From contig CAVZGO010000007.1 of NCBI GenBank assembly GCA_963774935.1, positions 372,001-436,000 on the forward strand: DNA of 64,000 bases. The letters are read 5' to 3'. Positions 54,315-63,163 of this stretch are shown one piece after another. Under the pieces are notes generated by a model. It was not told where the DNA came from. It did no database searches and was given only the letters and a program-made list of their open reading frames with translations. This DNA is from CAVZGO01 sp963774935 (lineage in GTDB: Bacteria; Chloroflexota; Anaerolineae; Anaerolineales; UBA4823). Position numbers and translations under genes: made by a program. The first letter of the stretch is position 1. Each line of letters begins with the position of its first letter.

Positions 54315-56357
54315 CTATTCTTGATTAGGGATTGACTCTAACAAAGCTCTGGTATACGCTGCTGCTGCGATTGATGCGTACTTTTGCCAATTATCTCCCT
54401 TGTTTTTATCACAATAATCACATATTCCTCGAATAACCAGATATCCTACTTGATGATTCCAAGTGGCATCAGCTATACCTGAACCTTCCATTTCCACTGC
54501 TTTAACATTAAATTGATTTCTTAATTCATCTCTTTTAAGAGGGTTTTTAAGAAGTTTGTTTGCCGATGCAATTGAACCAATAAAAATTCTTGGTTCCCCT
54601 TCAACTCGATCTAGATCGTATGGATGAGTAATAACTAGATTATTATTTATTGAGTTTACGAGAATGTCACTCTCACCTGAAGGGCGAGTAACTCCAAGTT
54701 GCTTTGTAGCATAATCGATATAATTTATCCAAGGTCGCTTGCCTTCTAACTCGGCGGCTTTTAACAATCGAACTCCTTCCAGCAAGAATGCGCTAGGAGG
54801 TCTAGGGGGATAACGAAATATTGTCTCGGTTATTGTTTCTTTGTCGAAGTCATATTGAATAACACCTCTCTGATCAGATACAACAATGTCCCCCAAACGT
54901 ACATGTTCAGAAGGTTTTTCGGGATAGGGGATGCCGCCTGCAATTCCGACCATTATTATCGAGTTTACAGAAGGGAAGTGCTCGAGAAGCATTGTGGCTC
55001 TACTAGCTGCTATGTTGTTTCCCATATCCGCAAGAGCTAAAATTACTTGATGAACTGAACCCTCTTTCGAAGGAATTCCTCCTTGAAGATACCTTCTCCC
55101 TGCACCACGTCCCGGTACTTCTCTGTTTACTGGGCCATCAATAAGGACTTTAACTGCTATATATTCCTCTGGAAGAGCTGTTATTATTCCGACTGTGGGA
55201 ATCAAGAGTGATTTATTAAAATTTCTTGATTCAGAGGGTGATCCATAAATATTAAGTTTTTTACTTGAGGCTGATTCTGCCATTTCAATAAATAATCCAA
55301 TTCTTCCGTCTACAACTGCTTGCTTAATTAGCAATCTAATATAATCAGGATTTGAAGGTACTATTGATTTATATTCAAATCCAAACCTGGATGCTAATTG
55401 TTCTAAAGTGTATACATCGAGCCTACTAGCAATTTGTTTCGCTTTATTTAATAATTCTCCTTCGGATGTATTAGATATATCTGTTCTAGACGCAAGTTCA
55501 CCATCGGCGTGTTTATTAATTACATTGTATAAGGAAGAAAGTTGATGTGTAAATCCATACTCTTGTGCAAGTGTTTCCGCCTTTGACGCAGCTTCCAAGC
55601 CGCCCGTAACTTCATCAGACGATAGTAGTAGATCCGCTAAGAGAATGTTAGTCTGTGTTATTCGAAATTTATCTGTCTGAGGAATCACTTTTAAAGTGTC
55701 TGACACCAGGTTTTGAGCAATGTCGGTTTTCCCTTTTGTAAATTCAACAATAGCAAGTTTCTGTAAACTATATCCATAATCACCAGGCGTGACTCGACTT
55801 TCTAGTAATGAAAGACTTTCTCTTATTTTTTGCTCAGCTGAGGTGAAGTTCTCTAATTTCGTCAAGACAGTGCCAATTCTCAATAAAACTCTCCCTCTCA
55901 ATATTTTGAGATCACCAATACTGTCTATTATTGTTAGAGCATCGTTATAATTTCTGAATGCCTGATCATAATTTTTTCTCATTTCGAAACACGCACCCAA
56001 ATACCAACTTAAAATGGCCAATTTGTCTTTTTCGCCAAGCTGATTCCAAATAAATTGTGCTTTCTTATAAAGGGAATATGCCCCACCGGTTCCAGATATA
56101 ATGCCCTGGTCTCGTCGGATACTTCCTAATTCAGTTAGGGCGCGGGCTTGTAACCTTAAAGCAGATGTGTGCTGTGTAAGTCCTTGTAACCCGATAATAA
56201 TGTCCTGAAAAATATCTACTGCTCTTTCAAATTCAAACCGACTAGATAGCTGTTTAGCAGACTCGAATGCGAATTCAAGATCCTGTACTCGAGAATTAAA
56301 TACATTTTCTTGCTTAGCAACTTTATATAATTCTGTTAGCAAAGAGGATGGATCCAC
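54315..56357 (-). CDS. TPR - EAD-like - nucleoside phosphorylase protein
   Basis: 680 residues, GTG start with an AAGGATGAG ribosome site. About residues 15-275 are helical TPR-type repeats ('LSWYLGACFEMRKNYDQAFR', 'RVLLRIGTVLTKLENFTSAE'). Residues about 305-365 ('LEQLASRFGFEYKSIVPSNP' then 'IKQAVVDGRIGLFIEMAES') look like a small effector-associated, death-like domain. Residues about 385-675 form a PNP/MTAN-type nucleoside phosphorylase domain: 'VGIITALPEEYIAVKVL', 'IIMVGIAGGIP', 'VRLGDIVVSDQRGVIQYD', 'VKAVEMEGSGIADATW' (ribose-binding Glu) and 'RGICDYCDKNKGDNWQKYAS' (catalytic Asp). Such domains cut glycosidic bonds of nucleosides and occur as effectors in bacterial conflict proteins. In an A+T-rich operon. 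Confidence 0.85.
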   Translation of the reverse strand: MDPSSLLTELYKVAKQENVFNSRVQDLEFAFESAKQLSSRFEFERAVDIFQDIIIGLQGLTQHTSALRLQARALTELGSIRRDQGIISGTGGAYSLYKKAQFIWNQLGEKDKLAILSWYLGACFEMRKNYDQAFRNYNDALTIIDSIGDLKILRGRVLLRIGTVLTKLENFTSAEQKIRESLSLLESRVTPGDYGYSLQKLAIVEFTKGKTDIAQNLVSDTLKVIPQTDKFRITQTNILLADLLLSSDEVTGGLEAASKAETLAQEYGFTHQLSSLYNVINKHADGELASRTDISNTSEGELLNKAKQIASRLDVYTLEQLASRFGFEYKSIVPSNPDYIRLLIKQAVVDGRIGLFIEMAESASSKKLNIYGSPSESRNFNKSLLIPTVGIITALPEEYIAVKVLIDGPVNREVPGRGAGRRYLQGGIPSKEGSVHQVILALADMGNNIAASRATMLLEHFPSVNSIIMVGIAGGIPYPEKPSEHVRLGDIVVSDQRGVIQYDFDKETITETIFRYPPRPPSAFLLEGVRLLKAAELEGKRPWINYIDYATKQLGVTRPSGESDILVNSINNNLVITHPYDLDRVEGEPRIFIGSIASANKLLKNPLKRDELRNQFNVKAVEMEGSGIADATWNHQVGYLVIRGICDYCDKNKGDNWQKYASIAAAAYTRALLESIPNQE

Positions 56358-56363
56358 AACGTC

Positions 56364-56897
56364 TCATCCTTTAGTGTTAAGCGTATTCTGAATATTAGTG
56401 ATAGCTTCATCCAATAATGCAGTTAGTTGTTGAGTTTCATCACGAAGCACACGTTTGAGAATATTAACTTTTTTATCTAACAAACCAAAATCAGAAGCTG
56501 GGTTAAAAAACATATTCCATAAAGATTGAGCAATTTGATTTACGAAACCAATTTGCTCATAAACGGTAATTAATCGTTTATGTAATAAATAATCGGATAA
56601 GCCGAACTGTACTCCTTCTTGTGCAGCTTGCCATGCGTCATCTGATATTAACGGATAGCGAATATCGTCTTCTGTTGACTCAATTGCGAGGAATTTTTCA
56701 ATTTCGTTTTTATTCTTTTGCAACTCATCAAGTATGGTCCTTAATACCGTATTAGCACGTTCCTCTTGTTCCCTAAGCTTTATACGTCGGTCAAGCCAGA
56801 GACCGGTCGGTATGGCTAGGATTGCACCTATTAAAGCACCTACCATATTAGATAGGACATTAATCCAAAATTCATTACCCAAATTAAGGAACCCCAT
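56364..56897 (-). CDS. Membrane-anchored coiled-coil protein, unknown
   Basis: 177 residues. One N-terminal transmembrane helix ('VLSNMVGALIGAILAIPTGL') is followed by a strongly charged amphipathic helix ('LDRRIKLREQEERANTVLRT', 'LDELQKNKNEIEKFL') and a helical remainder, so a membrane-anchored cytoplasmic coiled-coil protein. I do not recognise a family. It is 6 bp from the next gene, the TPR-PNP protein, and 28 bp after the MurA-like gene, all on the minus strand. It could be the membrane component through which the operon senses or acts. Confidence 0.7.
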   Translation of the reverse strand: MGFLNLGNEFWINVLSNMVGALIGAILAIPTGLWLDRRIKLREQEERANTVLRTILDELQKNKNEIEKFLAIESTEDDIRYPLISDDAWQAAQEGVQFGLSDYLLHKRLITVYEQIGFVNQIAQSLWNMFFNPASDFGLLDKKVNILKRVLRDETQQLTALLDEAITNIQNTLNTKG

Positions 56898-56925
56898 ATT
56901 AGTACGATGATAGATAAAAATAGTT

Positions 56926-58259
56926 TTATACCCGTTGAATTACAGCACCAACTCCATTAAGCCTCTCATCAAAGGATTCATAACCGCGTTCTATTTGCTC
57001 AATATTTAACACCTCTGTTATATCCGAAGCTACAAGTCCCGCAATTACTAGAGCTGCCCCAGCCCGCACATCACTCGCACTAACAACGGTACCATTTAGT
57101 TTTGTTGGCCCATAAATTTTAACGGCATGGAATAATCCGGCAGTACTTTCATAAGGAAAATTGTATATTTTAGGATCTACATCAGGATTGAAATACTCTA
57201 TTTTGGCTTCCATTTTTTTTAATTCATCCAAATGAGTAAATCTTTGTGAAAATATTGTCTCGTGAAAAACACTCACACCATGCATTTGTGTCATTAAAAC
57301 CTCTAACATTGGTACCCAATCCGTCGAAAATCCCGGATATGGACGACTAGTAACAGATAACCCCGTTAATTTAAAATCGGAGCATTGAACCTCTAGAATT
57401 TGTGATTCGCCCTCATGACCTAGTTCAAATCTGACTCCTTTCTGGCTTAATATTGCCAAGAGGGGAAGTAGATGTTCTTCATTGACACCTTTGAGTGTTA
57501 TTGGACCATGACCCAATGCCCCAGCAATTACAAATGTGGCAGCATCGTTTCTGTCGGGCATGATTGTAATGTCAACATTAACAGGACTATATTCACCGGA
57601 TACCCCCTGCACCTCAACAATCCCATTTTCGCCTCGCTTCACATTTGCACCCGCTTGTTGCATAAACAATATAAAATTATCAATTTCAGGTTCTAAAGCG
57701 GAATTTTGAATTATGGTCGTACCCTTTGCACATATTGAAGCAAGTATTGCATTTACTGTCCCATTTACTGTGGTTTTGGTGAATGTAATGATGCCCCCAG
57801 TTAATCCTTTTGATGTTATTTCGTAATACTCATCCTTTTCTATAACGGTTGCCCCTAGTCGTCTAAAAGCATCTAAGTGCCATGTCACTTTTCTCCTACC
57901 GATCTGATCGCCGCCAGGATGCCAAATTCTAGCACTACCAAACCTGCTCAATAATGCCCCCGCAAAAAGAAAAGAACCGGTAGATTTTGCTGTGACTTCA
58001 GGGGGAATTTCTTGAGGTTCAATATTAGTGGTGTCGATTAATAAAGTGTGTTCATCTAGTGAATTAATCTTTGCGCCTAAAAATGAAAGTATTTCAACCA
58101 ATGCAGCCGAATCGTTTATTTTTGGAACATTTCTAAGTAAATACTCACCAGGAAACACAATAGTCGCTGGAATAATTTTTTGTGCGGCATTCTTAGCGCC
58201 TTGAATTTTGACCTCCCTTTTAGAATAGGGCTATGATGGATTACAAACTTTGTAGTCAT
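56926..58259 (-). CDS. MurA-like enolpyruvyl transferase with Cys-to-Asp change (frameshift near 58216)
   Basis: Belongs to the EPSP-synthase/MurA family, which moves enolpyruvate from PEP to UDP-GlcNAc. The ATG at 58259 (AAGGAAGG upstream) starts 'MTTKFVIHHSPILKG'. A G run one base short at 58215-58217 shifts frame into 'GEVKIQGAKNAAQKII', keeping the MurA Lys-Asn pair. The active-site loop reads 'PGGDQIGRRKVTWHLDAF', where MurA has PGGCxIGxR: Asp replaces the catalytic Cys, as in fosfomycin-resistant MurA, and Arg is kept. 'YPGFSTDWVPMLEVLMTQMH' keeps the catalytic Asp. About 444 residues repaired. In an operon with sugar-modifying enzymes, it may be specialised rather than the housekeeping MurA. 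Confidence 0.87.
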
Positions 58260-58276
58260 GGTGTATCCTTCCTTTT

Positions 58277-58816
58277 TCAATTAAATAGCCCGAGTTGTCT
58301 CACCCATAAAAGCAAAGTGATGCTAGGTAAGTGCGAAATTTCACCCTTCTCAATCATATCAAAAGCAGTTGCAATATTAAATTTGCCGATTTGTATTTTT
58401 TCTGTTGGATCAGGCTTTGGGTTACCTATAGAAAAATCTTTAACGACATAAAACCATATTTTACTTAGTAGTGTGTCTGTTCCCCAATCTGCAGATCCAA
58501 TCGATATCCATGAAGTACTTGTAAAGCCAGTTTCTTCTAATAATTCTCTCTTAGCCGCATCGATTGGTAATTCATCTTGGTCTATTCCCCCTCCAATAAC
58601 TTCCCATGTTTCTTTTGCAATTGCGTAACGATATTGTTTTACTAACATTATGTTTCCACTGTGAGTTATAGGCAATATCATTACGCCTGGTTTCATTTCT
58701 AATACTAAATGGGAGGTTGTGTTTCCGTTATGCTCACACAACTTATCCTCACGAAGAGTTAACCAGGGCGATTTATAAATATTAGAACTTGATAATATTT
58801 TTGTATTGCTCACCAT
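58277..58816 (-). CDS. NUDIX hydrolase
   Basis: 179 residues. The NUDIX box is intact: 'GGGIDQDELPIDAAKRELLE' then 'ETGF', with the REL-EE metal-binding Glu residues. The N-terminal strands ('LTLREDKLCEHNGNTTSHL', 'GNIMLVKQYRYAIAKETWEV') are those of the ADP-ribose/nucleotide-sugar pyrophosphatase subgroup. It would hydrolyse a nucleoside diphosphate linked to another group (ADP-ribose or a sugar). AAAGGGAT ribosome site before the ATG at 58816. It is 17 bp before the MurA-like start and 23 bp after the PIG-L gene. Confidence 0.9.
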   Translation of the reverse strand: MVSNTKILSSSNIYKSPWLTLREDKLCEHNGNTTSHLVLEMKPGVMILPITHSGNIMLVKQYRYAIAKETWEVIGGGIDQDELPIDAAKRELLEETGFTSTSWISIGSADWGTDTLLSKIWFYVVKDFSIGNPKPDPTEKIQIGKFNIATAFDMIEKGEISHLPSITLLLWVRQLGLFN

Positions 58817-58839
58817 AATATCCCTTTGAATATTCTTTT

Positions 58840-59505
58840 CTAGATTGATTCGCCTAAAACACCCTTTACCACAACAAATGCCTCATAATACCTATTCTTT
58901 ACATGATTGTCCGGATGTGCTTGGATAGCCCACCATTTTGCGCGGGTTGATACTACCTCCGGGTGCATGTATGATTTTCCTTTTTCAGAAAAATGTAGAT
59001 TAATAGCCTGCCTCTTTATTTCAATAAAATTCGTGATATCTACAAAAATATTTGGGGCAAAATCCCCATTTTGGGTTGGTGGTTCTGAATATAGAATCCA
59101 AAATATATTGGAGTTGCGTCTTCCTGCATTTAAAACCGAAGAAGCAACAACAACATGATCTTGATGACCGTATCCCAATACTTGGGGATAATGTGTTATC
59201 AGAATAGAAGCAGAAGTCAGGGCAATATAATTTTCAACTATCGACACAATTTCATGGTTATATAATAGCTCTCCATCAGGGAGATTCTCATTGTAAATTT
59301 GAAAGCCCCCAAGCTTAGCAGCTGCTTGGGACTCAATATGACGCTGACGAGATGATGTTGTTCTACTTTTTTCTCCATTTGTTAATTCTAGAACGGTTAC
59401 TTTCCATCCAGCGTGACTAAGGCGTACAAGCGTACCAAAACATGTTAATTCATCATCATCGGGATGAGCAAAAACTGCTAACACATTAGGAGTATTATTT
59501 ATCAT
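58840..59505 (-). CDS. PIG-L family N-deacetylase
   Basis: 221 residues of the GlcNAc-PI/bacillithiol-type deacetylase family (LmbE-like). Zinc motif: 'VLAVFAHPDDDELTCFGTL' (AHPDDE) with the third ligand in 'LGYGHQDHVVVASSVLNAG' (HxxDH). These enzymes remove an N-acetyl group from GlcNAc-containing substrates or other amides. AGGTGA ribosome site. It is 6 bp after the formyltransferase gene, so deacetylation and N-formylation may act on the same amino sugar; that link is inference. Confidence 0.9.
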   Translation of the reverse strand: MINNTPNVLAVFAHPDDDELTCFGTLVRLSHAGWKVTVLELTNGEKSRTTSSRQRHIESQAAAKLGGFQIYNENLPDGELLYNHEIVSIVENYIALTSASILITHYPQVLGYGHQDHVVVASSVLNAGRRNSNIFWILYSEPPTQNGDFAPNIFVDITNFIEIKRQAINLHFSEKGKSYMHPEVVSTRAKWWAIQAHPDNHVKNRYYEAFVVVKGVLGESI

Positions 59506-59511
59506 AGAAAA

Positions 59512-60495
59512 TCACCTATTGAATTTCACACCTGGTTTTATGCCATATTTTTTTGAAAATGATACACTATCCATTTCTTCATCATCACCAAGTTGGAGTC
59601 GTTTTATTATTATAGATTTTGTAAGACAAGCAACCAATAACCCATTATCATTAATGTCAATAATACTCCCTGGTTCATAATTTGTTACTTGCTCACCCAT
59701 GGCGGCTTTCCAAATTATTACTTTTTCCCCGTTCCAAAATGTAAACGCACCAGGATATGGATGGGTAAGTGCTCTTATCCAATTGTATTGATCTAAACTC
59801 TCCCGATACCAATCAATTACTCCATCTTCTGGCCTTCTTTTTTCCCAATATGTAACCTTTGTTGGATCTTGTGGAATACGAGGGGCAGTTCTATTTGCTA
59901 ACAATGGTAGACTATCTTTGACTAACTGGTAATGGAGGATTGCTATTTTTTTATAAATACTCGATGCATCATCATTGATCTCAATCATGTATTCATTCTG
60001 GGCTATCATGTCCCCTGCATCTGCCTCCTCTTCTAGATAAAACATAGTCACACCGCTTTTAGTAAAACCCTTGATAATTGTCCAGGGGATAGGTGCTCTA
60101 CCCCTTCCTATCGGTAGTAAGGTGGGATGAATTCCTATGCAGCCATGAGTGTTATCATGGCGTTTAGAACTATTGTATTTGTTCTTTGGAATGTCTAGTA
60201 ACTCACTAGGTGCCAATTCGGACCAGCCGATAATAAAGATAAAATCTGGTGATAGTTTCTTTATTTGATTGTATACGTCTATTGTCTTAATACTTGAAAT
60301 CTTGAATAAGGGTGCTTTAGCTTGATTAGCTAAAGAATCGAAAGATGTGTATCCCGATGTTTTTTCGGCTTTTTCCTCTGATAAGCTAAAAACTGCAATT
60401 AATTTAGCCTCTTGACTCTTAAACACGTCTAAATCTATAAGTCCATTTAATGCGAATTGACCTAACTCAACACCGCTTATGAATACAATATTCAT
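59512..60495 (-). CDS. Formyltransferase family protein (Fmt/ArnA-like)
   Basis: 327 residues. The catalytic core has 'GIHPTLLPIGRGRAPIPWTI' (HPxLLPxxRG) and 'GVTMFYLEEEADAGDMIAQN' with the conserved His and Asp; the Asn usually two residues before the His is Gly here, as in some non-tRNA formyltransferases. The C-terminal part ('LTHPYPGAFTFWNGEKVIIW') matches the Fmt_C-like OB domain. It would pass a formyl group from N10-formyl-THF to an amine. Because it heads an operon with a PIG-L deacetylase and a MurA-like enzyme, an amino-sugar or nucleoside acceptor is more likely than initiator Met-tRNA. AGAGGGG ribosome site. Confidence 0.85.
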   Translation of the reverse strand: MNIVFISGVELGQFALNGLIDLDVFKSQEAKLIAVFSLSEEKAEKTSGYTSFDSLANQAKAPLFKISSIKTIDVYNQIKKLSPDFIFIIGWSELAPSELLDIPKNKYNSSKRHDNTHGCIGIHPTLLPIGRGRAPIPWTIIKGFTKSGVTMFYLEEEADAGDMIAQNEYMIEINDDASSIYKKIAILHYQLVKDSLPLLANRTAPRIPQDPTKVTYWEKRRPEDGVIDWYRESLDQYNWIRALTHPYPGAFTFWNGEKVIIWKAAMGEQVTNYEPGSIIDINDNGLLVACLTKSIIIKRLQLGDDEEMDSVSFSKKYGIKPGVKFNR

Positions 60496-60922
60496 CTTGG
60501 CTTCCCCTCTCGAAATATGAAATATGTGAGAGATTTTCTACTATTGTACAACCAATTACATAACCAGATGTGCCTTTTGATAACTCTTGTAATCAAAACA
60601 GACACTCAGAATAAAACTCGGTTCTCATACCGATCCTGAAAACCCACTTAAGATTAAAAAAGGGGAAATGATAAGGATCATGGTCGTATTTAACTAGCCC
60701 GTATAACCTTGTAGTGAATATAAATTTTCTTCTTTATTGCGATCATCGAAATATATGACCTATGACCCGCTAACGATACCTTCCGCAAATTTTTCTGATT
60801 ATATCGTAACTATCATCTTCGGTGGTCTAATTTGGGTAACAGCTATGTCTGGTGACTAAAAATATATTGTCAAATAATAGCGAGGGCATTGCCAAAGTGA
60901 CTAAATGGATCATCCGGTTAGT
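60496..60922. other. Gene-free upstream region of the A+T-rich operon
   Basis: 427 bp, A+T-rich, with no credible reading frame. On the minus strand it must hold the promoter of the seven-gene operon; a TACAAT-like -10 (about 60543-60548 on the plus map) is visible but lacks a good -35. No repeat or RNA gene is recognised. Confidence 0.5.
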
Positions 60923-61430
60923 TCAGGATACATTTGGACATAATCCGACACCGCAGCTACGCACAAGTTTGTGACGACGGCGGCGGCCCCGGAAAAAGGG
61001 ATGACGATGTTGGTACCAGTATTGGGTAGCTTCTCGAACAGCCTGACATACTTCTTCCCAGGTCTCAAAGCGTTTGCCTTTCAATGCCAGCGAACGCAGA
61101 ATTTTCCACCACGGCTCGATCAGGTTGAGGTAAGCCGCATATTTGGGTTGAAAAACGAACTGCCACCGGGGATGGTGCAAACTGAACAACAACACATCGG
61201 TCGCTCGGTGCGCCGGCAAGTTGTCCAAAATGGCATTGATCTGCAAATCGGCTGGCAGCTATTGGTCTACTTTCTCCAGAAAATCCACAAAGTTCTTCGC
61301 CGAACGGCTCACATACGGTTCGGTAAAAACTTCTGCATCGCTTGGTTTGAGGGCTCCAAAGGTGTAACCTTTTCCACGTCGACCATAATCAATCTCTTGT
61401 TTGGCTCTTTTCTGTCAACCAGAAAATAAG
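60923..61430 (-). pseudogene. IS630-family transposase remnant
   Basis: The C-terminal DDE-endonuclease part is clear: 'NAILDNLPAHRATDVLLFSL', 'FVFQPKYAAYLNLIEPWWKI' (catalytic Glu in the LIEPWW motif), 'LRSLALKGKRFETWEEV' and 'HRHPFFRGRRRRHK'. One frame break and a TAG (near 61258) separate it from the upstream part 'DYGRRGKGYTFGALKPSDAE', 'EPYVSRSAKNFVDFLEKVDQ'. The N-terminal HTH is missing. It is a decayed transposase between the A+T-rich operon and the restriction locus. Confidence 0.8.
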
Positions 61431-61790
61431 AAAGGGTCTTCTGTCAAAGCCAGTTCGCCAACGCTGGCTTTTCGTGCAACGGCTCGAAATCCACGTTGGT
61501 GAGATCAATATCATCACGCAGGTGCTGGAACAAATGCAAAAACCGGGGCATAGCGCACGGGGAAACCGGAGTAAGCCGCACAGCTTAACCGGAGCATGGC
61601 TCACACACAAACCAGGATAAGGCGCTCACTTTTTTCAAAATCGGGGGATGTCAGTAAGCATGATATTCGAATTCTGATTCGTAGACTTTTCATTTTCTGG
61701 TTGACATCTGTTCTCCAGTCACTACTGCACTCCGGAACAAGGACATTAAAAAGGCGGTGTTGAGAACGACGACGGGTACAGCGCAACTTC
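61431..61790. other. Gene-free gap with degraded insertion-sequence DNA
   Basis: 360 bp with only short frames. The part next to the IS630 remnant is probably degraded transposase DNA. I see no RNA gene, repeat or promoter in it. Confidence 0.4.
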
Positions 61791-61930
61791 ATGACACCCC
61801 TGCTGCGGGTCAATTCTTACGAAGAAATGAACGCCATCCTGCACAGGGCCTGCCAAGTCAATATGCAGCGTCGAACCCGTGGCCATACTGATCGGGTGTA
61901 TGAACTGTGGGAGGACGAAAAGCCATGTTT
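61791..61930 (+). mobile_element. IS21 istA C-terminal fragment
   Basis: The plus-strand frame reads 'VNSYEEMNAILHRACQVNM' and 'QRRTRGHTDRVYELWEDEK', the conserved C-terminal region of IstA transposases. No upstream catalytic part or istB follows. It is in the opposite orientation to the IS21 remnant at 53.2-53.9 kb, so the two enclose the A+T-rich operon as inverted fragments. Confidence 0.6.
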
Positions 61931-62020
61931 CCTGTTATTCAGCCTACTGATTATGTCCAAAATGAACTATTCTTCAGACCCTTCCCATTGAAGCACTTAT
62001 CAATACTGGTTACCTAACTC

Positions 62021-63163
62021 TCAAACCTTCCCCTCAAACGCGCGTCTCAGCAGCCCTTGAAACAGCATCTCTGCCTGTCTTTCTGTCTCGCGTTGCTGGA
62101 TGCGTAGACGATCGTAGCGACGCACGACGTGTGCAAAAAGATCTTGATTTGCTAGAGGGGGCATAATAGTTTTGATCTTCTTGATGTCTTGAACATTGAC
62201 ATGTGGCGATGCAGAGCCACCAACCATTCTCTCAGCTTGTTTATAAATACTATCCAATTCAAGGACAGCCCATAAAAATTCGGGGGTTGCCTTCTGAGGA
62301 TCCGCTCTAAATAGCATTATTCGTTGACCAAGACATATTTTCTTATTAGAATTTTCGGGAATTCGTGCAGCATTTCCAAATCGAGCACCTTCACGACAAT
62401 AAATCACATCATCTCCCATCGGAGTTCCTCGCTCTATCCTCTTGGCATATTCTTCGTATTCAACATATTTTGTGGTTGACCAGTCAAGGTAACCATTTTG
62501 TATATCAGAGCTTCTTACACTTGCATACTCAGTCTCGATTAAAGTATGTATTGGTGTTTCGTGTGGGCAATCCAAGATTGTTTCACACAAATCATTAATA
62601 TGCCCGATTTCCCATCTTTTTAAGTTCGTTTCCGGCTCCCCAAACATCTCCACAAACACCGACTGCAAAAACGACTCCCCCAGCTCGCGCGCCGTGCGCC
62701 GCAGTTGCCTCAGTCGGTCTGCTTTCGCCAGGATCATCGCGATGCGGCGCTGCTCGGAGTGAGATGGAAGAGGAACAATCATCCTTTCAAGAAAATTTCG
62801 ATTTACATGTGGTATTGTCGCCCCAGTACAATTGTCTTGAATTTCCTCGAATTTGCTCCTCAAAAAGTAGCCTAAATATGGACCATAAATAGTATCTTTA
62901 TTTGGTCGTAAAATAGCCAGCGTGCTACCTGCATATCCTGTCAACCCGAAACCAATTGTTCCAGCGTTAGCACCATCCCAAGCAATCAGAACATCATTTA
63001 CATTTGCAACAACAGCTTTTTCTACTTGTGCATACTTAGGTTTCCCGCCTGGTCGTAAATCTTCAATTTGCAAATAAGGATACATTTCGGTTTTCGGTTT
63101 GCTAAAAACTTCGTCTGCTTTATTGCCTTTGATAATCGTGACCATTTCGCCAAGTGCTGTCAT
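62021..63163 (-). CDS. hsdS: Type I restriction-modification specificity subunit
   Basis: 380 residues with two target-recognition domains. The first ends in the conserved helical spacer 'PLPSHSEQRRIAMILAKADR' and 'LRRTARELGESFLQSVFVEM'. The second ends in 'IMPPLANQDLFAHVVRRYDR' and 'QAEMLFQGLLRRAFEGKV'. HsdS dictates the bipartite DNA sequence methylated and cut by the complex. The recognition domains are more A+T-rich than the spacers, a common sign of domain shuffling. The ATG at 63163 overlaps the hsdM stop (ATGA). Confidence 0.92.
   Translation of the reverse strand: MTALGEMVTIIKGNKADEVFSKPKTEMYPYLQIEDLRPGGKPKYAQVEKAVVANVNDVLIAWDGANAGTIGFGLTGYAGSTLAILRPNKDTIYGPYLGYFLRSKFEEIQDNCTGATIPHVNRNFLERMIVPLPSHSEQRRIAMILAKADRLRQLRRTARELGESFLQSVFVEMFGEPETNLKRWEIGHINDLCETILDCPHETPIHTLIETEYASVRSSDIQNGYLDWSTTKYVEYEEYAKRIERGTPMGDDVIYCREGARFGNAARIPENSNKKICLGQRIMLFRADPQKATPEFLWAVLELDSIYKQAERMVGGSASPHVNVQDIKKIKTIMPPLANQDLFAHVVRRYDRLRIQQRETERQAEMLFQGLLRRAFEGKV

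Noticed and set aside
59512..60495. Formyltransferase as the housekeeping methionyl-tRNA formyltransferase
   Set aside because: The usual Asn before the catalytic His is missing, and it lies in an A+T-rich accessory operon with sugar-type enzymes rather than beside def. Not fully excluded.
61601..61813. Minus-strand frame of 70 codons between the two IS remnants
   Set aside because: No resemblance to transposases or any known family; basic, low-information sequence in degraded insertion-sequence DNA.
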